Of a DNA stretch of 64,000 nt, positions 49,882 to 62,200 are shown piece by piece. The stretch spans positions 27,041,773 through 27,105,772 of the forward strand of contig OW121850.1 in NCBI GenBank assembly GCA_933228895.1, written 5' to 3'. Under the pieces are notes generated by a model, which saw only the letters and a program-made list of their open reading frames with translations, did not search any database and was not told the DNA's origin. Source of the DNA: Platycnemis pennipes (Eukaryota > Arthropoda > Insecta > Odonata > Platycnemididae). The translations under genes were made by a program, and so were the position numbers. The stretch's first letter is position 1. Every line of letters starts with the position of its first letter.

Positions 49882-51249
49882 TAAAGTGGTCAATAACCAT
49901 CCAAAGAAATTACAGATATTGGTATTTCATGCAGGCCTACTTAAACACTAAAATGAAGGAAGAAAAATAAAGACAAAAAAAAGGAAGGCAGAAGAATCTC
50001 TTCCGATTCACGGGATTTGCATTTGATGTTCAGAACAAACTTAATTTAAGGAAAACCTTGGTAAGGTAAATAATAATCTAAAACAAACAAAAGTCTCTTT
50101 GTGATTAATGAAACGAGACCGGTTACGTGGCCACTGGCCTATGAAGCATCGAAAGTTGTTTGTGGGATTCTCATGGCTTGCATCCAGAGCCTTAATAAGC
50201 TCAGAACGGGAGGATGAATAGAAAGATAAAGAGGAAAAAGGAGGAGTAAAAAAACAAGAGTCGGGAGGCGAAAGAGAGGAAAAAAGAGAGAAAAATCGCC
50301 GGCAAGGAAATAGTCCGCGCTCGACGAAGCACGTGAATGTCTCGCGTCGAGACGACTGACTCCTGGTGGCGGGGGTCCAAATCACATCAATAAAGACGCG
50401 ATATTCACTCTCAACCCTTTTATGCCACGTCTTCACATAAAATATCGGCTTTATTCCCGCCCATTGCCTCTTCCCTCGTTCGCTGAACACCCGCCGGTCT
50501 GTTTACGCGTCGGAGTCATTCGTCCCCGTCCGGGATCCCTCCGGTAGTTCCGGAGGTGAAGTTGGTCTTCCTCCTCTTTCTCCTCCCGCCCACCCACTCA
50601 GGAAACTCCCCATCGGCCGCCTCCCATTCCTCCACCCCACTCCCCTCTAGTCGCGTTCTTCTCGTCTGGAGGTCGGAAAAAGAAACAGGAGGTCTTAAGA
50701 GTGTCATGGGGCATGTTAGATCAAGAATATGTGTATGATCTCGACATACGTGTGGTCAATTCCAAACCTTCTTCACTTTTGGAGAAAACTTTGCGAGCAA
50801 TAAGCTTGAACACATTAATGCCCACATGTATTTCCGCAGAAAATGCTGCATGCTGCTAAAGTTTTCTGGAGGAAGCGACCTAATGATGTGGCTGTCTGCG
50901 GTCAGGATGGAAATTAGGTAAGGGTTGGCATTTTTTTGGGAACGGGAGATGCACTACGAGAAACTCAGCACCAGAATTAGTCTGCTCTTAGAAAAATGTG
51001 CCAAGAAGTCTCCAGTTTAACGTTACATGCGGAGGATGAGGTACTGATCTCAAAGCTCTCCCCAAAGTGTAATCAAGTAGAGACCAGTGCATCCTAGTAA
51101 CATATTTATCAGAAACCGGGATTTCAACTCAAGCCATCAAGATGGAAACCAATTCTTTGGCCTCTACACTAATATGGTATCATCCGGTTCCAAGTACAAC
51201 ATCGCAATGGATAATACATAAATAAGAGCCGGCCGTGATAGCCAGGTTA
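49882..51249. other. Unassigned DNA with a GC-rich patch at 50.4-50.7 kb
   Basis: The 149-codon minus frame at 50041-50490 is rich in Ser, Phe and Arg from a purine-rich sequence, and I do not regard it as a gene. 50440-50700 is GC- and CpG-rich. On the minus strand, 51110-51200 has a weak tRNA-like pattern (GAGTTGAAATCCCGG), possibly a decayed SINE. Confidence 0.4.
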
Positions 51250-51275
51250 GGGTAAAGGGGGGTGAATCGGACCAG
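51250..51275 (+). repeat. pogo-type left terminal inverted repeat
   Basis: Begins GGGTAAAGGGGGGTGAATCG after the TA at 51248-51249. It matches the right end over about 25 bases apart from the first base and one internal change (GGACCA versus GGGCCA). Confidence 0.93.
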
Positions 51276-52438
51276 CGGGTGAATAGGAACGCTTTTCAAA
51301 AAGTGCGCTCAGACCCGAAACGGTATCACTTGAGACTGATTACGTTTTAGGAATTGCTTCTTTGTAATCTTGTCCTTCTAGTAGAGTGAAAACGAGAACT
51401 CGACGACTGAATTTAAGCAAATGATACTCTGTCGAATGGAAGCCTACCATACGAGAGAGGTGTGAAATTGGGTATTTAGAAAACCTCGTATAGGTTCAAA
51501 GTAAGGTGACATTGTAGCGCTTACTCAGATTTCAAGTTTTTCTTTCCTGAAAGGAAATCTAATACCATAGCTGCCACATTAGGTTACTTTTTTGAGCCTT
51601 GTATGAATATCGGAGTTACCAAACATGATACAAAATCATATTACTTAGTCGGGTGAAAAGGACCAGCACGCGCAGGAGTTCAGTTCCAAGCCGCTGGTCG
51701 AGGGTGAAGCATTGAACCAGTTATACTCAACTGACACTTGGAAAAATTCCTTCTGCTACTGAAAAGTAAGTAGATATACAACTAATATTGATAAATTGCT
51801 TACTTACACTTAATGTTTTACATTAAAAACATCAAATGTTTATAAGAATGTTTGAGCGAAAGTGGCTAAAAATTTGTTTTTAGGCCATACTCTTTTATTT
51901 AAGTATTATAAGAAGTTTAATGGAATAAACCTATTTTAATGCTATTCTATATCACGTTATAGATATTTACTACGTATAACGAGGAGGAGGAAAGAGATTT
52001 TCCCCGTCATAGAGGTGAATTATTACGGCGACGAACACGATTTACAGGCTGAGCGAGAGGTAAGCTACCTTCGTTTGATGTAACATATGTTGTGTACTGT
52101 TCCATATATATTAACCAATTATTCGCTGAAACAATATCATAAAACATACGCATTTCGTGATGGAAATTTATTGTTAATAATTCACATTGAGTTCCATACC
52201 TATACATTCTACATTACTCAGTGGTCTATATTTTCCAATCTGAAAGAAAAGGAGGTGATATAATGTACGTGATAGAGGGATTGCCAGAGTATTAAATATT
52301 ATATATGGCAACAGAATTAGTTGTGGAACGCCTTACAACCTCCTTTTGATAGCGTAACATTAGCAAAATTTCATTTAAAACGTATTTATGAAAGTGATAA
52401 TTTTCACTTACTGTTAATGTTTTTCCTTTTGGATTAAG

Positions 52439-54154
52439 ATGGGGAAGCACCGGCGAAAAACGGAACAGACATGGACAGAGGAGGAGGATATGAGAATGGC
52501 GCTGAAAGCTTTCAGAGAGGGAAGAAGCATGAGGCATTCTGCCGAACTTTTCAATGTTCCCCGTACTTGCCTCTATCGTAGGATAGTAGCGGATACGGAA
52601 AAATTGAAGACAAGAGGGGGGCACAATGTCTTCTCAGTGGAAGAAGAGGAAGCATTAATTAGAATAATTCTTAGGTTATGTGAAATTGGGTTCGGATTGA
52701 CAAGAGATGATGTCATGAAGGTGTCATATGAATTTTCCATTGAAAACAACATAAAAAACAATTTCTGTGCGTTAAAAAAACGAGCAGGCAAGGATTGGTT
52801 CTTGAATTTTATATCTAGACATCCTTTAAGTCTTCGAAAACCCGAAGGTTTGTCAGTGGCTCGAGCTGAGGGTTTAAATAAGGAAGATGTAGACGATTTT
52901 TTTTCAAAGTTAACTATTTCGATGGCTGAGACTGGAGTTATGGATAGGCCCCACCTTATATACAACGTTGACGAAACGGGATGTCTATTAAATAATCGCC
53001 AAACCCAAAAGAATGTTGCAAGAACAGGATCTAAGGTAGTCATAAAACAGACGTCAGTGGAAAAGGGGGAATTGGTGACAGTTGTTGCGTGCTGCAATGC
53101 AAGTGGACATTACATACCACCTTTTGTAATTTTTAAGGGGAAAAAGTTCCATAAGGAATGGGAGGATGGATTTCCGTTGGGATCTAAAATTTTTATGTCC
53201 GATTCAGGGTGGATAAATGAGGATCTTTTTTTGGAGTGGCTGAAGCACTTTTAAGCAAACAGGATTCCTGGCCGATGCATTTTAGTCCTCGATGGCCACG
53301 CATCACACAAGACTCTTCCTGTTCTACTGTTCTGTGAAAGGAATGAGATCACTCTCTTATCACTGCCCAGCCACACTACACAAAGGTTGCAACCTCTGGA
53401 CAGGTCTTTTTATAAACCATTAAAGACATACTACGATATTGAAACAAATGCGTATATGACAGTTTGTAAGGGGGATAGAAAGATGACTAAATTTAATTTT
53501 GGTCGGCTTTTTCGAAATGCATGGAGCAAAGCCGCAACAATCGGCAACGCTGAAAATGGATTCCGATCAACAGAAATATTCCCTCTGAATCCGGGTATCC
53601 TGACGGAGTTAGATCTTCATCCTTCTAATCTCGGAAGCTCACACGCCCCAGAAGAGGCATCAACTCCTTTTTCGACAAATTCATCTTCCGATCAAAAATT
53701 AACTGCCAGTCCCTATGAAGAAAGCCAATCCTCGACATCAACATCTGAGGAATCGTCAAATACTTTGGGTAGGTCTTTCCATAATTTACTACCTACACCA
53801 GAAAAAAGAATGAAAGTCAATGTGAAAAGGTCAAGAAAGCAAATTGCTCAAATACTTACTTCTCCAGCTGTAATAGAAGAAACAAAGCAACAACTGAAGA
53901 AACAAAATATTAGGAACGCGAAGGGAACTTGCAGAAGCTTATATGAATCATCTTCAGATAGGGACGGCAATACTGAGAATGGGGAAAACTCAGCTGATGA
54001 TACGCTTTGTGGCTTCTGCTCCAAGTCTTATAATTGTGCGAATTCGTCAAAGTTTAGAGACTGGATTAAGTGCATGAAGTGTAATTGTTGGTACCATGAG
54101 CTGTGTGTAGGTGCTAAGGGGCGAGATAAATTTACTTGTGGTAAATGTGCTTAA
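52439..54154 (+). pseudogene. pogo/Tigger-type transposase with C-terminal PHD-like finger, one stop
   Basis: It encodes an element-specific transposase for cut-and-paste movement. Residues 10-55 form a psq-type helix-turn-helix. Residues 60-160 form a CENP-B/Tc5-type DNA-binding region containing RKPEGLSVARAEGLN. The DDE_1 catalytic domain follows: Asp178 in YNVDETG, Asp285 in LVLDGHASH, and Asp321 in LQPLDRSF, a DDD set with 35 residues between the last two. An in-frame TAA at codon 272 (53252-53254) separates the first Asp from the other two; frame and length are otherwise preserved. The C-terminus (54007-54151) has a Cys/His finger CGFC...CMKC...WYHELC...CGKC. Codons 370-400 are Ser/Thr-rich. 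The start is the ATG at 52439. Confidence 0.9.
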
Positions 54155-54573
54155 TTGTTTTGGTAAATTTGTTCTATTTTGTTCTATATGTTCAGATTTG
54201 GTGATGTATGTCTATTGTAAAGTTATGTTTGACTCTAAGAAGGTGTCGTCGAAATATCTCCAGACTGCACTACATTGTTAAAAGCAATGATGCAAAATTT
54301 CAAAATTTTATGGAATAAAACTTAAGAAAACTAAAATTTATAACGTTATTTTACTGGTCCGATTCAGCCTCTAATCTGGTCCGATTCGCCCTCCAAGTCG
54401 TCGGGCGAATAGGACCATGCAGTCTCTTGAAGCAATTGCTCCAGGACCGTTCTATTCAGAGCAACCACGCTGAAAATTGCGTTTTAAACTGGAAAAACAT
54501 CAAGTCCTTTGCTGATAATGCTTTCAGAATGTAACTGTTTACACACACGAGGCAATCGACTATTTTCCTTTTT

Positions 54574-54599
54574 GTGGCCCGATTCACCCCCCTTTACCA
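54574..54599 (-). repeat. pogo-type right terminal inverted repeat
   Basis: Ends GATTCACCCCCCTTTACC (54581-54598) and A, followed by TA at 54600-54601. Confidence 0.93.
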
Positions 54600-54601
54600 T
54601 A

Positions 54602-57440
54602 GTATGGACTGGTATTTCGACCCAAAGGTATTAAGATCTCTGGTTAGATGCTGTGATATAACCTCGTCATCTGAAGTCGTTGGATCACCTACAATTCAAG
54701 ACTGTAACTTCTTACTGTGTTAAACATACGGTGATTACTCCTGAGAGATAACTAAAGACAGGTATATTGAGTGGGATTGCAAGAAAAAAGGCGTCAAAAT
54801 CTTCTCCTGAGTGTGCCACTGAATGGCTCCGAAATGAATAATTTGCCGAAAGAGGGTGAAATTAAATCTTTAATTATTAGAGTATTAAACAGAAGTATGG
54901 TGGAGGTGAGATTGGTAGAAATAAATAACATCAGAAAGTGCTGGGGGTGGTAATGAATGTTGACTGAAATCATTAGGAGGCATAGTGGATGCATGCACGG
55001 GTAATACGGGGTATGGGTGCTTTAAAGAGAGCAGCGGAGGGGGCAACGCTAATCTTGATTGCAAGAAGGAAGAAAAGAGATGGCTACGATATTCAGGCTG
55101 TAGACTGCCGGACAGGGAATTTGTTTTTATTATTTTTTGTCGATTTATCAAATTCCTGGGAACAGCACTTAGACAATTTACCTTAGGGTTATAATATTAT
55201 GATACAGACAAAACATGCACATCCTTGCCTCGGAGAGCTACAAAACCAAACCTGCTGTAATTCATACAAGCATTCTTACTGAACTTACTTTAAGACCCCA
55301 GGAAACAATAACGAATCTGTACGGATTGCCGTATTAGTAAACAACTAGCAGATTTTTTAAAAATGTAATCAGTATTATTTGATTATTTTCTACGTTTTAA
55401 TGACTAAAAGTAAAGATTTTCTATGTAAATATAAGCTCAGAATGAAGGTAACCATGGTGAAATCATTGTTCTTCACTATTTTTTTCATCAGATCAGGCTG
55501 CTTATTGTAACGTATCATGGTTTCATTTTTTTTCCAATTGCTCCAAACTCTCAATTTTCCAATAACATTCCCTGGCTGTTTCCTTCTGATCCAAGGATGA
55601 CCTTCGACTGACGTTACGCGAAGAGCTAAGTTTGGGTTATGACATCATTAACTATTATCCGACAAGTTTACCTAGAAAAAGTGAAAACGCGATTGAATTT
55701 CTGTGAAGAATCATAGCATTAAACTTTGCATAAGCGAGCTTACACTGGTCTAAGCAATCATGAAAGATAATCGCAAGTCGAGTGTAAGTGTTTTTAAATG
55801 TGTTCAGTGATTGTGTAAAGAAGACAGGTCTCAATGCATTTCTTACCTTATTTGCTGAAAATTCTATTAAACACGTTACGTTATATTACCGCTAAATTTG
55901 AGCACTGCGTGGCACCGTTAAGGGATAATACTGAAATGAACATAGTTTCACTTAAAGTTTTCTCGAAAAAAACTTTATTTTCACTTATTTTCGTGATATT
56001 TCGTCGACGAAAAATGCAAACTTTGGTATGCTTTTGTTTTTAGTAGACACAAGAGCTAATACCTTCGGTTCATATGTTTTGAAACATTGAAAATACTTAT
56101 GGTGGGCTGCAATTCAAGGAACATCTTACCACACGTTGCAAACTTCTTTCAAATCTCATATAGTGAAATACGATTAGACTCTCGTTTATAACGATTGGTT
56201 AAATTTTTTTGTATGCTCTTTTCCTCTACTAGCTTCAATACACATTTTTTTAAAATATTTAATTGGCCGCAGTGTGTAAACCATGCAGTTTGGAAATTAC
56301 CTACTCGGATATAAAACTATGCATATGTGCTATAAAGTGAAATACAGTATAACTTTAAGAAAATTGAAACACATTTCGAAACGAGAGCATTGCTATATTA
56401 ATTCTACTAAAATTCTTTTTTTCTTTATTAAAGCAATCTAATAGAGGTAACTTGGATCTTATGTTTGAATGATAAAATTTCTCTGATGACTACTCTTATA
56501 TGTATTTCATTATGTAAAAATGGACATGACTTACATAAATGCTTTGCGATTCCCCTATCTGCATGCATTCATAGAGTTAATTCAGAATTATTGAGCCTCG
56601 AAAGTGTCAAGACTTTGATGGCATAATCACGACAAATTCCCAATTTTGAATGTCTCAATTGGGATTGGTCATCGGGATTCATTGGTCGTTGGGATTTCAC
56701 GTCAATATTGCCCCGTTGTCGATTGGCGCTGCGGTGACAACTTCTTCCCTGGAATGATGCCTCAGTTGGAGTTCATTCACCACGAAAATTGAAAAACCTG
56801 AAGTGGAAAAATCAATCACCTTTTGTGCTCCGAGCTATTACGAAATTTTCAGCAAGTAATGAGTGATACAAATATTTGTCCACCTGACAGCACGATCCAT
56901 CCTCGTTTGCTACTTCGAATTGCCCTTCGAGGCGGGTTTGATCTCATATCGTAACGAATGGGTCGTCATAAATCAGAGCAGACCTCTCTCTCACCCCCCC
57001 CTCCCCCCCGGACCCTGCGTTCCGCCTCCTTCTGTCTCTTCCGTCACAACCTGGCCCACACCCATCTCCTCATCCATCCTACACCCACCCACCCCTTCTG
57101 TCTCCTAATCTCCCCCTCACCCCTGCTCCTCCCCCCTCCTCAATCCCCATAGCGGACGCTTAAACCCTCCTTTCTGCGTCCCATGCTCTCGTCGTAGTAA
57201 TTCCGCCCTAACGCCCTAATACGATTAATGGATCGCAGCGGATCCATGAAGTTTTCATATGGAGATTTAGAAGCTTAGAAAAGTCTTAGTAGCATTTTCC
57301 ATCAAGCCGAGGGAAAGGATTTCTCGTGAAATATCCGTCCATCATTCGTTCCCAAATCTTGGTGATCGCATCTTCTCCATATCATGCAAAAATGGCTTAA
57401 TTTCTTGCGCATTTTTTTATTAAGCGTCAAGGGCGTCTTT
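54602..57440. other. Unassigned DNA
   Basis: No gene is supported. A C-rich polypyrimidine stretch (56985-57145) creates overlapping short frames. Frames elsewhere are 88 codons or fewer. No element ends are seen. Confidence 0.5.
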
Positions 57441-57457
57441 TTCAAGATATAGGGCAG

Positions 57458-57502
57458 GCTATATAAAGAGGGTATAGAGTTGAAGGAGCGCTGCTCAGTC
57501 TT
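57458..57502 (+). promoter_or_regulatory. Possible TATA plus initiator
   Basis: TATAAAG at 57460-57466 is followed by TCAGTC (A at 57497), a good arthropod initiator match. The distance of 37 bases is a little longer than usual, and no gene is recognised downstream, so this is weak. Confidence 0.2.
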
Positions 57503-58880
57503 TTATCCCACTATGCTATGTAGAATTTGGCAAATGTGACAAATAAAATTCACTTTTGGTGAAGTTGCCAAGGCATCAAGATGATCGATGCCCGTAAAAT
57601 ACACGTTGTTTGATTACACCACCTATTTATACTAAATATGCTCACTTATCCACCTTCACTAAAGAAAGAAGTAGGGAATAAAATGATTCAGCATCTAATG
57701 GAGATCATTCATGCTATTTTTCTCCAATATGTCATTAACCACCTTAGATTAGAACCTGAATTAACAAATATACAGATTAAACTATGCAATATTACAAACT
57801 AAAGTGTTATAAATTATATTCTGCAGATATTTTGTAAAAAAATATTAAATTGTGGTAAATTGAAAGAATATTCCTCAATGACTAATTACATTTACCGATT
57901 CTAACGACCATAATTAAACGGTAACGTAAAATGTTCTATGCATATTCAATGCAATACATCTCTCGAGTAGTTAGTCTAAAATAATTTTTTTCTTTTTTAG
58001 CAAAAGGTTGCCGATGACTTCTACCTAAAAAGAGCCATCGTTAAATATGTGAGGCCAATGATTCATACTGCTGAGATCTTGACGGAATCATCTTGCGTAA
58101 CTTATTTTAATGGTAATCACTAGGAAATATGGCCATTATATCCTTTAATGCACTTCAATCAAATTTGAGTTGATCTAACTTTAATTCAAATTGAAATGAA
58201 TTAGTCGTGAAAAAAGATTAAAAATTCTAATGAGGAAAGTTTTATGTGAATCAATCTCCAGGCGATTTAAGTAATGTGCGTATAATTAATATGATGATAA
58301 GTAGCAGAATTGATAAACAGTAGTTAGTGATTAAGATGTTATATATCGGAATAAATTAGCTATGAATATCAGCACTGACGTCATTTTTTATGATCAAGTT
58401 CTTTCTGAACCTGTTCTACGACCTATTTCTTTTACGGTCTTCGAAAACCTCTCTTCCCGATAGTTCTTTATTTCATTTCTCCAACTAGTAGCCAGCAGTT
58501 TACATCATTATTCCCGTATGCCATATCAACTACTTCTAGTTTGTCAATCAATGGCTATACCCCCAGTTATTTTTTTAAATATCACTTTTTTAATTTTTTG
58601 ATGAAACAGGACTTATTTTGTCGGGGGCAAACTGAGACACCTATTGTTTTAATCTGCGGAGAAGCCGGTTTACGGGGTGAAAAGTACCCTTAAGTATACT
58701 CTGTAAGTAGTTTTTTAATATCTCCGCTTTTGTATGCGATAAAATTAAAAATCAAATTGACCATCATTCTGAATCAAAGTGCAGAAAAGATATTTATTTT
58801 TCATTTCGCAATCCCAAAAATCGCAACACTAGTGTCCCACAATTCTGGCAGACACTTTGCCGTCTGCATTTTAAGTCCAT
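57503..58880. other. Unassigned AT-rich DNA
   Basis: Frames are 78 codons or fewer; nothing recognised. Confidence 0.5.
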
Positions 58881-58899
58881 CATCTCATCTTTTTCCCGC

Positions 58900-59156
58900 G
58901 CGCACTTCTCTGACACGCTGCCTCGATGCCGAATCGCCAGCTAGTTGCCAAAAACTTCCAGCATAGCTGGAAGCCAGCGAGGACTCCCTCGAGTTTTTAT
59001 GGCGGTGTCTACACTGGCCTCGCCCTCGCAGCTGGGAGCGCTACGTGCGAGTTCCCTTTCTCGCTGAGAGCCAGCTCGCTAGGGTTTTTGCACCATGATA
59101 GTTGCTGTCAGGAAGCAACTCCCTCGATTTTTCTCGCCAGTGTAAACGCACCTTAA
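58900..59156. repeat. Possible TTAA-type MITE end
   Basis: GCCAGTGTAAACGCACC directly followed by TTAA (59153-59156) looks like the tip of a short TTAA-targeting transposon. CCAGCGAGG/GCCAGCTCGC and ACTCCCTCGAGTTTTTATGG versus ACTCCCTCGATTTTTCTCGC repeats occur inside. I could not find a clean partner end, so the left limit is a guess. Confidence 0.3.
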
Positions 59157-60687
59157 GAAATAAGGAAAAAGTTTATTTTGATCCTGTAGAGTTGTCAGTG
59201 TCAATGCCTGACAACGACTAAAAGAAATTAAAATTTAAATACAGGTGGGGATGATGACGTTGATGAGAATCCCTCTTATGAGTTACCATTTTAGACCAAA
59301 GTAAGTCCTGGCATATGCATGACCAATTCATAGTAATAAATTCAACGTATGTGGTCAAATGTCTAACATTATTAAAGATTGTTGGTCCCTAGTTTTCTAC
59401 CGATGGAATATTGGCGGTCGTACTTAACAGCAATATTGTCAAAAGCATTGCGTCTCATTGTAGATTGTTTTACGGCTGGGCTAGGGATGCCTGCATTGAG
59501 ATTAAACCGCGCAGAGAAAATTAAAACTTTTAAAGAGAAGGAACGTCTGATATTTTCGGTTATCCATATAAATCTCTTCATGGGTAGCAAGAATTTCCTC
59601 AAATCAATTCCACAAACTCATTCACCCACAGCAGACCAAAGAAATTTATCTTCGTGAAGAATATCCGTTGTCCACCGACTCATAACTCCGAATACAGATA
59701 CTTATTCTTATATTCATAACGCGGGAAATAATTAAATTACCTGTACCTAGATCCACAATCAACCCTCTGGAGTGAAATCTCTGCTCACTTAAACGCGTTA
59801 AAACTCTGTACACGTATAATTGAAATTTGTGATTTACTAATTTCAGCAATAGCTTCAAAGTTATAAAATAAACTGCCAACTTCATTTACAAACTACTTCA
59901 TATAAATATCGGAAGTGAGATAAGAAGCATCATACATTATAACACTATGATAATACAGTTCCATAATCATAAATAAGTCAGGATGGGAGTCATCGTACTT
60001 CACAAGATGTTAATAATAATGGGTCATCAATAGTTATCTCTTTAATGGCATAAAATAGCAGTTATTGTGATTACAAAAGAAACTGCCACTTAAAAGAAAA
60101 ACTATCGGCAGCAATTGCTAAAGCTTAACTTAGACCCAGTGTACTCTTCTCGTATTCTCTTGTGCAGTTAAACTATTGTTGTCGGTAATTTTCCTGTTTA
60201 GTCTTGATGCAGAATTGTTTAGGCGATGGCATCTCAAACATTCATCGACTATGGGAGAGATATGTCTGATGTTTGGAATCTAAAATACTTTATGAATACA
60301 CCTATCAAAATTGTAGTCAATCATTTAATATTCTTAGATGTTCAACTTCGCTCAGTGATTTGGTAAAAAGATCATCAGTAAGCACAATGACAAAGGATTG
60401 GCGATTTGAGATCAGTTACAGATAATCCTCTTAGGATGAAATCCGCAGTAATACAGTTTGGTGGTATCATTCACCAATGAACATTTCAGGAAATTACTTG
60501 AGTAATGGAAATTCTCTTGTCAGTATAGAATTTTCATTAAGCAGCCAACCTAAATATTCAAAATATAACCATAGTGTAGTCACTTCAACTAGTATTGATG
60601 AACTTTTAGATCAAATGCATCTAGTCTTCACAGAAAGTTATTCTAAGAGTAATGACCCGAAATTGTAAGGTTTAAGTTTTGTTAAAT
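59157..60687. other. Unassigned AT-rich DNA
   Basis: The frames at 59372-59657 on both strands are open for 76-92 codons, but neither is recognised. Nothing else supported. Confidence 0.5.
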
Positions 60688-60817
60688 AATATTGGCAATT
60701 TTCCACAAATAATCCTTACTACGACCGGTTTCGATGTGATACATCAGGTGACCGAATATGTATCAAATCGAAGCCGGCCGTAGTAAAGATTTTTTTGGTG
60801 GAAAATTTCCAATATTA
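60688..60817. repeat. Short foldback with ~50-bp arms
   Basis: AATATTGGCAATTTTCC at 60688 and the following TACTACGACCGGTTTCGAT pair with their inverted copy ending at 60817 (about 85% by eye), leaving a loop of about 25 bases. Read on the minus strand, the left arm gives CTGATG...ATCGAAACCGGTCG, similar to motifs near Penelope-like elements. Confidence 0.7.
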
Positions 60818-60869
60818 CTTAATTATGTTATTCCACCACAACACGCCTGAAACGACTCTTTTTATAGTT

Positions 60870-61335
60870 AAAGTTTTGATGAAGTAAGGAAACAATTCGT
60901 CAGGACGTACATATGGAGCATTTTTCTTTATGGCAGTGAGGCATGGACGACGACAGCAGCGGAGAAGAAATGGGTGGACGCATTCGAAATGTGGTGCTAC
61001 AGAAGAATGATGAAGATAAAATGGATCGACCGAGTGACAAACGAAGAAGTCTTAAGAAGAGTGGGAGAAAAGGGGAGCCTGCTGAAAACTCTAAGAAGAA
61101 GAAGGGATAATTTAATTGGCCTTATCTTAAGACACGATGGCCTGATGAAGACAATCGTTGAAGGGCGAATGGATGGGAAGAATGGCAAAGGAAGGCCTCG
61201 TGTGAGATATATGGAACAAGTGCTGAAGGATATTGAATGAAAAGAAATACGTATTTATGAACAGATTACCCGGTAGAGGTCAGTGGAGAGCTACGTCAAA
61301 CCGATCTGTGGATAGAAGACTAATGATGATAAAGT
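60870..61335 (+). pseudogene. RTE-like LINE reverse transcriptase C-terminal fragment, copy C
   Basis: This is the longest of the three copies. It begins near 60880 with RKQFVRTYIWSIFLYGSEAW, then EKKWVDAFEMWCYRRMMKIK, TNEEVLRRVGEKGSLL and LRHDGLMKTIVEGRM, and closes at 61240. The frame is open from about 60880. The element ends around 61335 after a TGATGATGATA run at 61323. It lacks the palm, so it is a 5'-truncated insertion. Confidence 0.85.
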
Positions 61336-61640
61336 TTTGATTGGAATAAGTGTTGAATTTGAACATAACTCTATCCAGCATATCTCCTTACTGTCTAATG
61401 AACGAAAATACATACAAACATTCACTATATTCACTTTGGCTGCCGTCACAAAAACCATCAACTTCAACGCTAGGTGCACTTGTATCCTTAATGCTCGGAA
61501 AATTATCAGATAGAATCTTGTGATCGGCTCTTATACCTTTTAAATTTTGAACTTTTGAAATAGCTTAATCTAACTGCAAAGCAATGAGGGTGAATGCTTC
61601 TAATTCTTCCCAAATCCTTCATGCCACAATGATCGAAGAT
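61336..61640. other. Unassigned DNA
   Basis: Short spacer, or 3' flank of the Penelope-like fragment. No features recognised. Confidence 0.45.
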
Positions 61641-61645
61641 ATATA

Positions 61646-62200
61646 TTATAAAACTTGTCGATGAAATCGGCTTTCGGGCGTTCCTCCGCGTCTGAGTGTC
61701 TCTTGGCGACAGCAGTTTCTCCAGCTATCCTGCTGGCGTCTTTCGGTCAGAAGTGACGAAGCATCAAAATTTTCCGTCTTATATAGGGGGCTAGGAGCCC
61801 TGGGCCGTCTCCGATTGGCTGCTAGTTCATCCAATTGGAATACCCTCTTCCAAGCCTTAGAGTATCTGTATCTGTCCTCCCGGTTGCAGTTTTTCTTGTT
61901 TTTCTCTATTTCCATCGCCTCCCAGATTAGTCTTGGGCAGTATTCGCGCTCATCGCAAATGACGTTTGGTTTCTCAAAGCCCAATTGGTGGGCGGGTCCC
62001 GAACACACGTTCTCAGAGACGGCGGAGAGGCGGAATTGCTTTTCCTCTGAAGCGCGTTGATGTTCACGAACTCTGAATTTAATCGACCCGATGTATGACT
62101 TTCCGCACGTACATTCTATCTGGTAGACCCCTTCGTAATGAGTATGAGGAATCTTGTCCTTCGGTTTGGGAAGGTGATCTACGGTTTTCTTGAGATCACC
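61646..62200 (-). pseudogene. Penelope-like element fragment with GIY-YIG endonuclease domain
   Basis: In the minus-strand frame (62266-61646, 206 codons) GVYQIECTCGKSYIG (46-60) is the GIY-YIG core, followed by Arg65, REHQRA, SAVSENV, the catalytic Glu region WEAMEIEK (115-122) and NREDRYRYSKAW. This is the C-terminal domain that Penelope-like retroelements use in insertion. The reverse transcriptase part is missing. The frame's first 25 codons cross a perfect inverted repeat at 62161-62216 and are probably not original protein. Beyond the domain the frame runs through the 3' region with a CGCCAGCAGGATAGCTGG hairpin. A 5'-truncated copy. Confidence 0.87.

Larger units (their letters stand above)
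51250..54599 (+). mobile_element. pogo/Tigger-type DNA transposon, complete, 3,350 bp
   Basis: Terminal inverted repeats GGTAAAGGGGGGTGAATCGG sit at both ends (left from 51251, right ending 54598), with a TA dinucleotide immediately outside (51248-51249 and 54600-54601). TA targets are the rule for Tc1/mariner/pogo. Repeats of GAATMGGACCA lie near both ends. One transposase gene (52439-54154) fills the centre, followed by AATAAA at about 54313. The element is complete in structure, with a single nonsense codon in the transposase, so this copy is probably inactive but recent. Confidence 0.93.

Noticed and set aside
50041..50490. 149-codon minus-strand frame as a gene
   Set aside because: Its Ser/Phe/Arg-rich sequence follows from a purine-rich DNA stretch; no domain and no start context of note.
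56958..57152. Proline-rich frames at 56.9-57.15 kb
   Set aside because: They reflect a C-rich low-complexity tract that is open in more than one phase.
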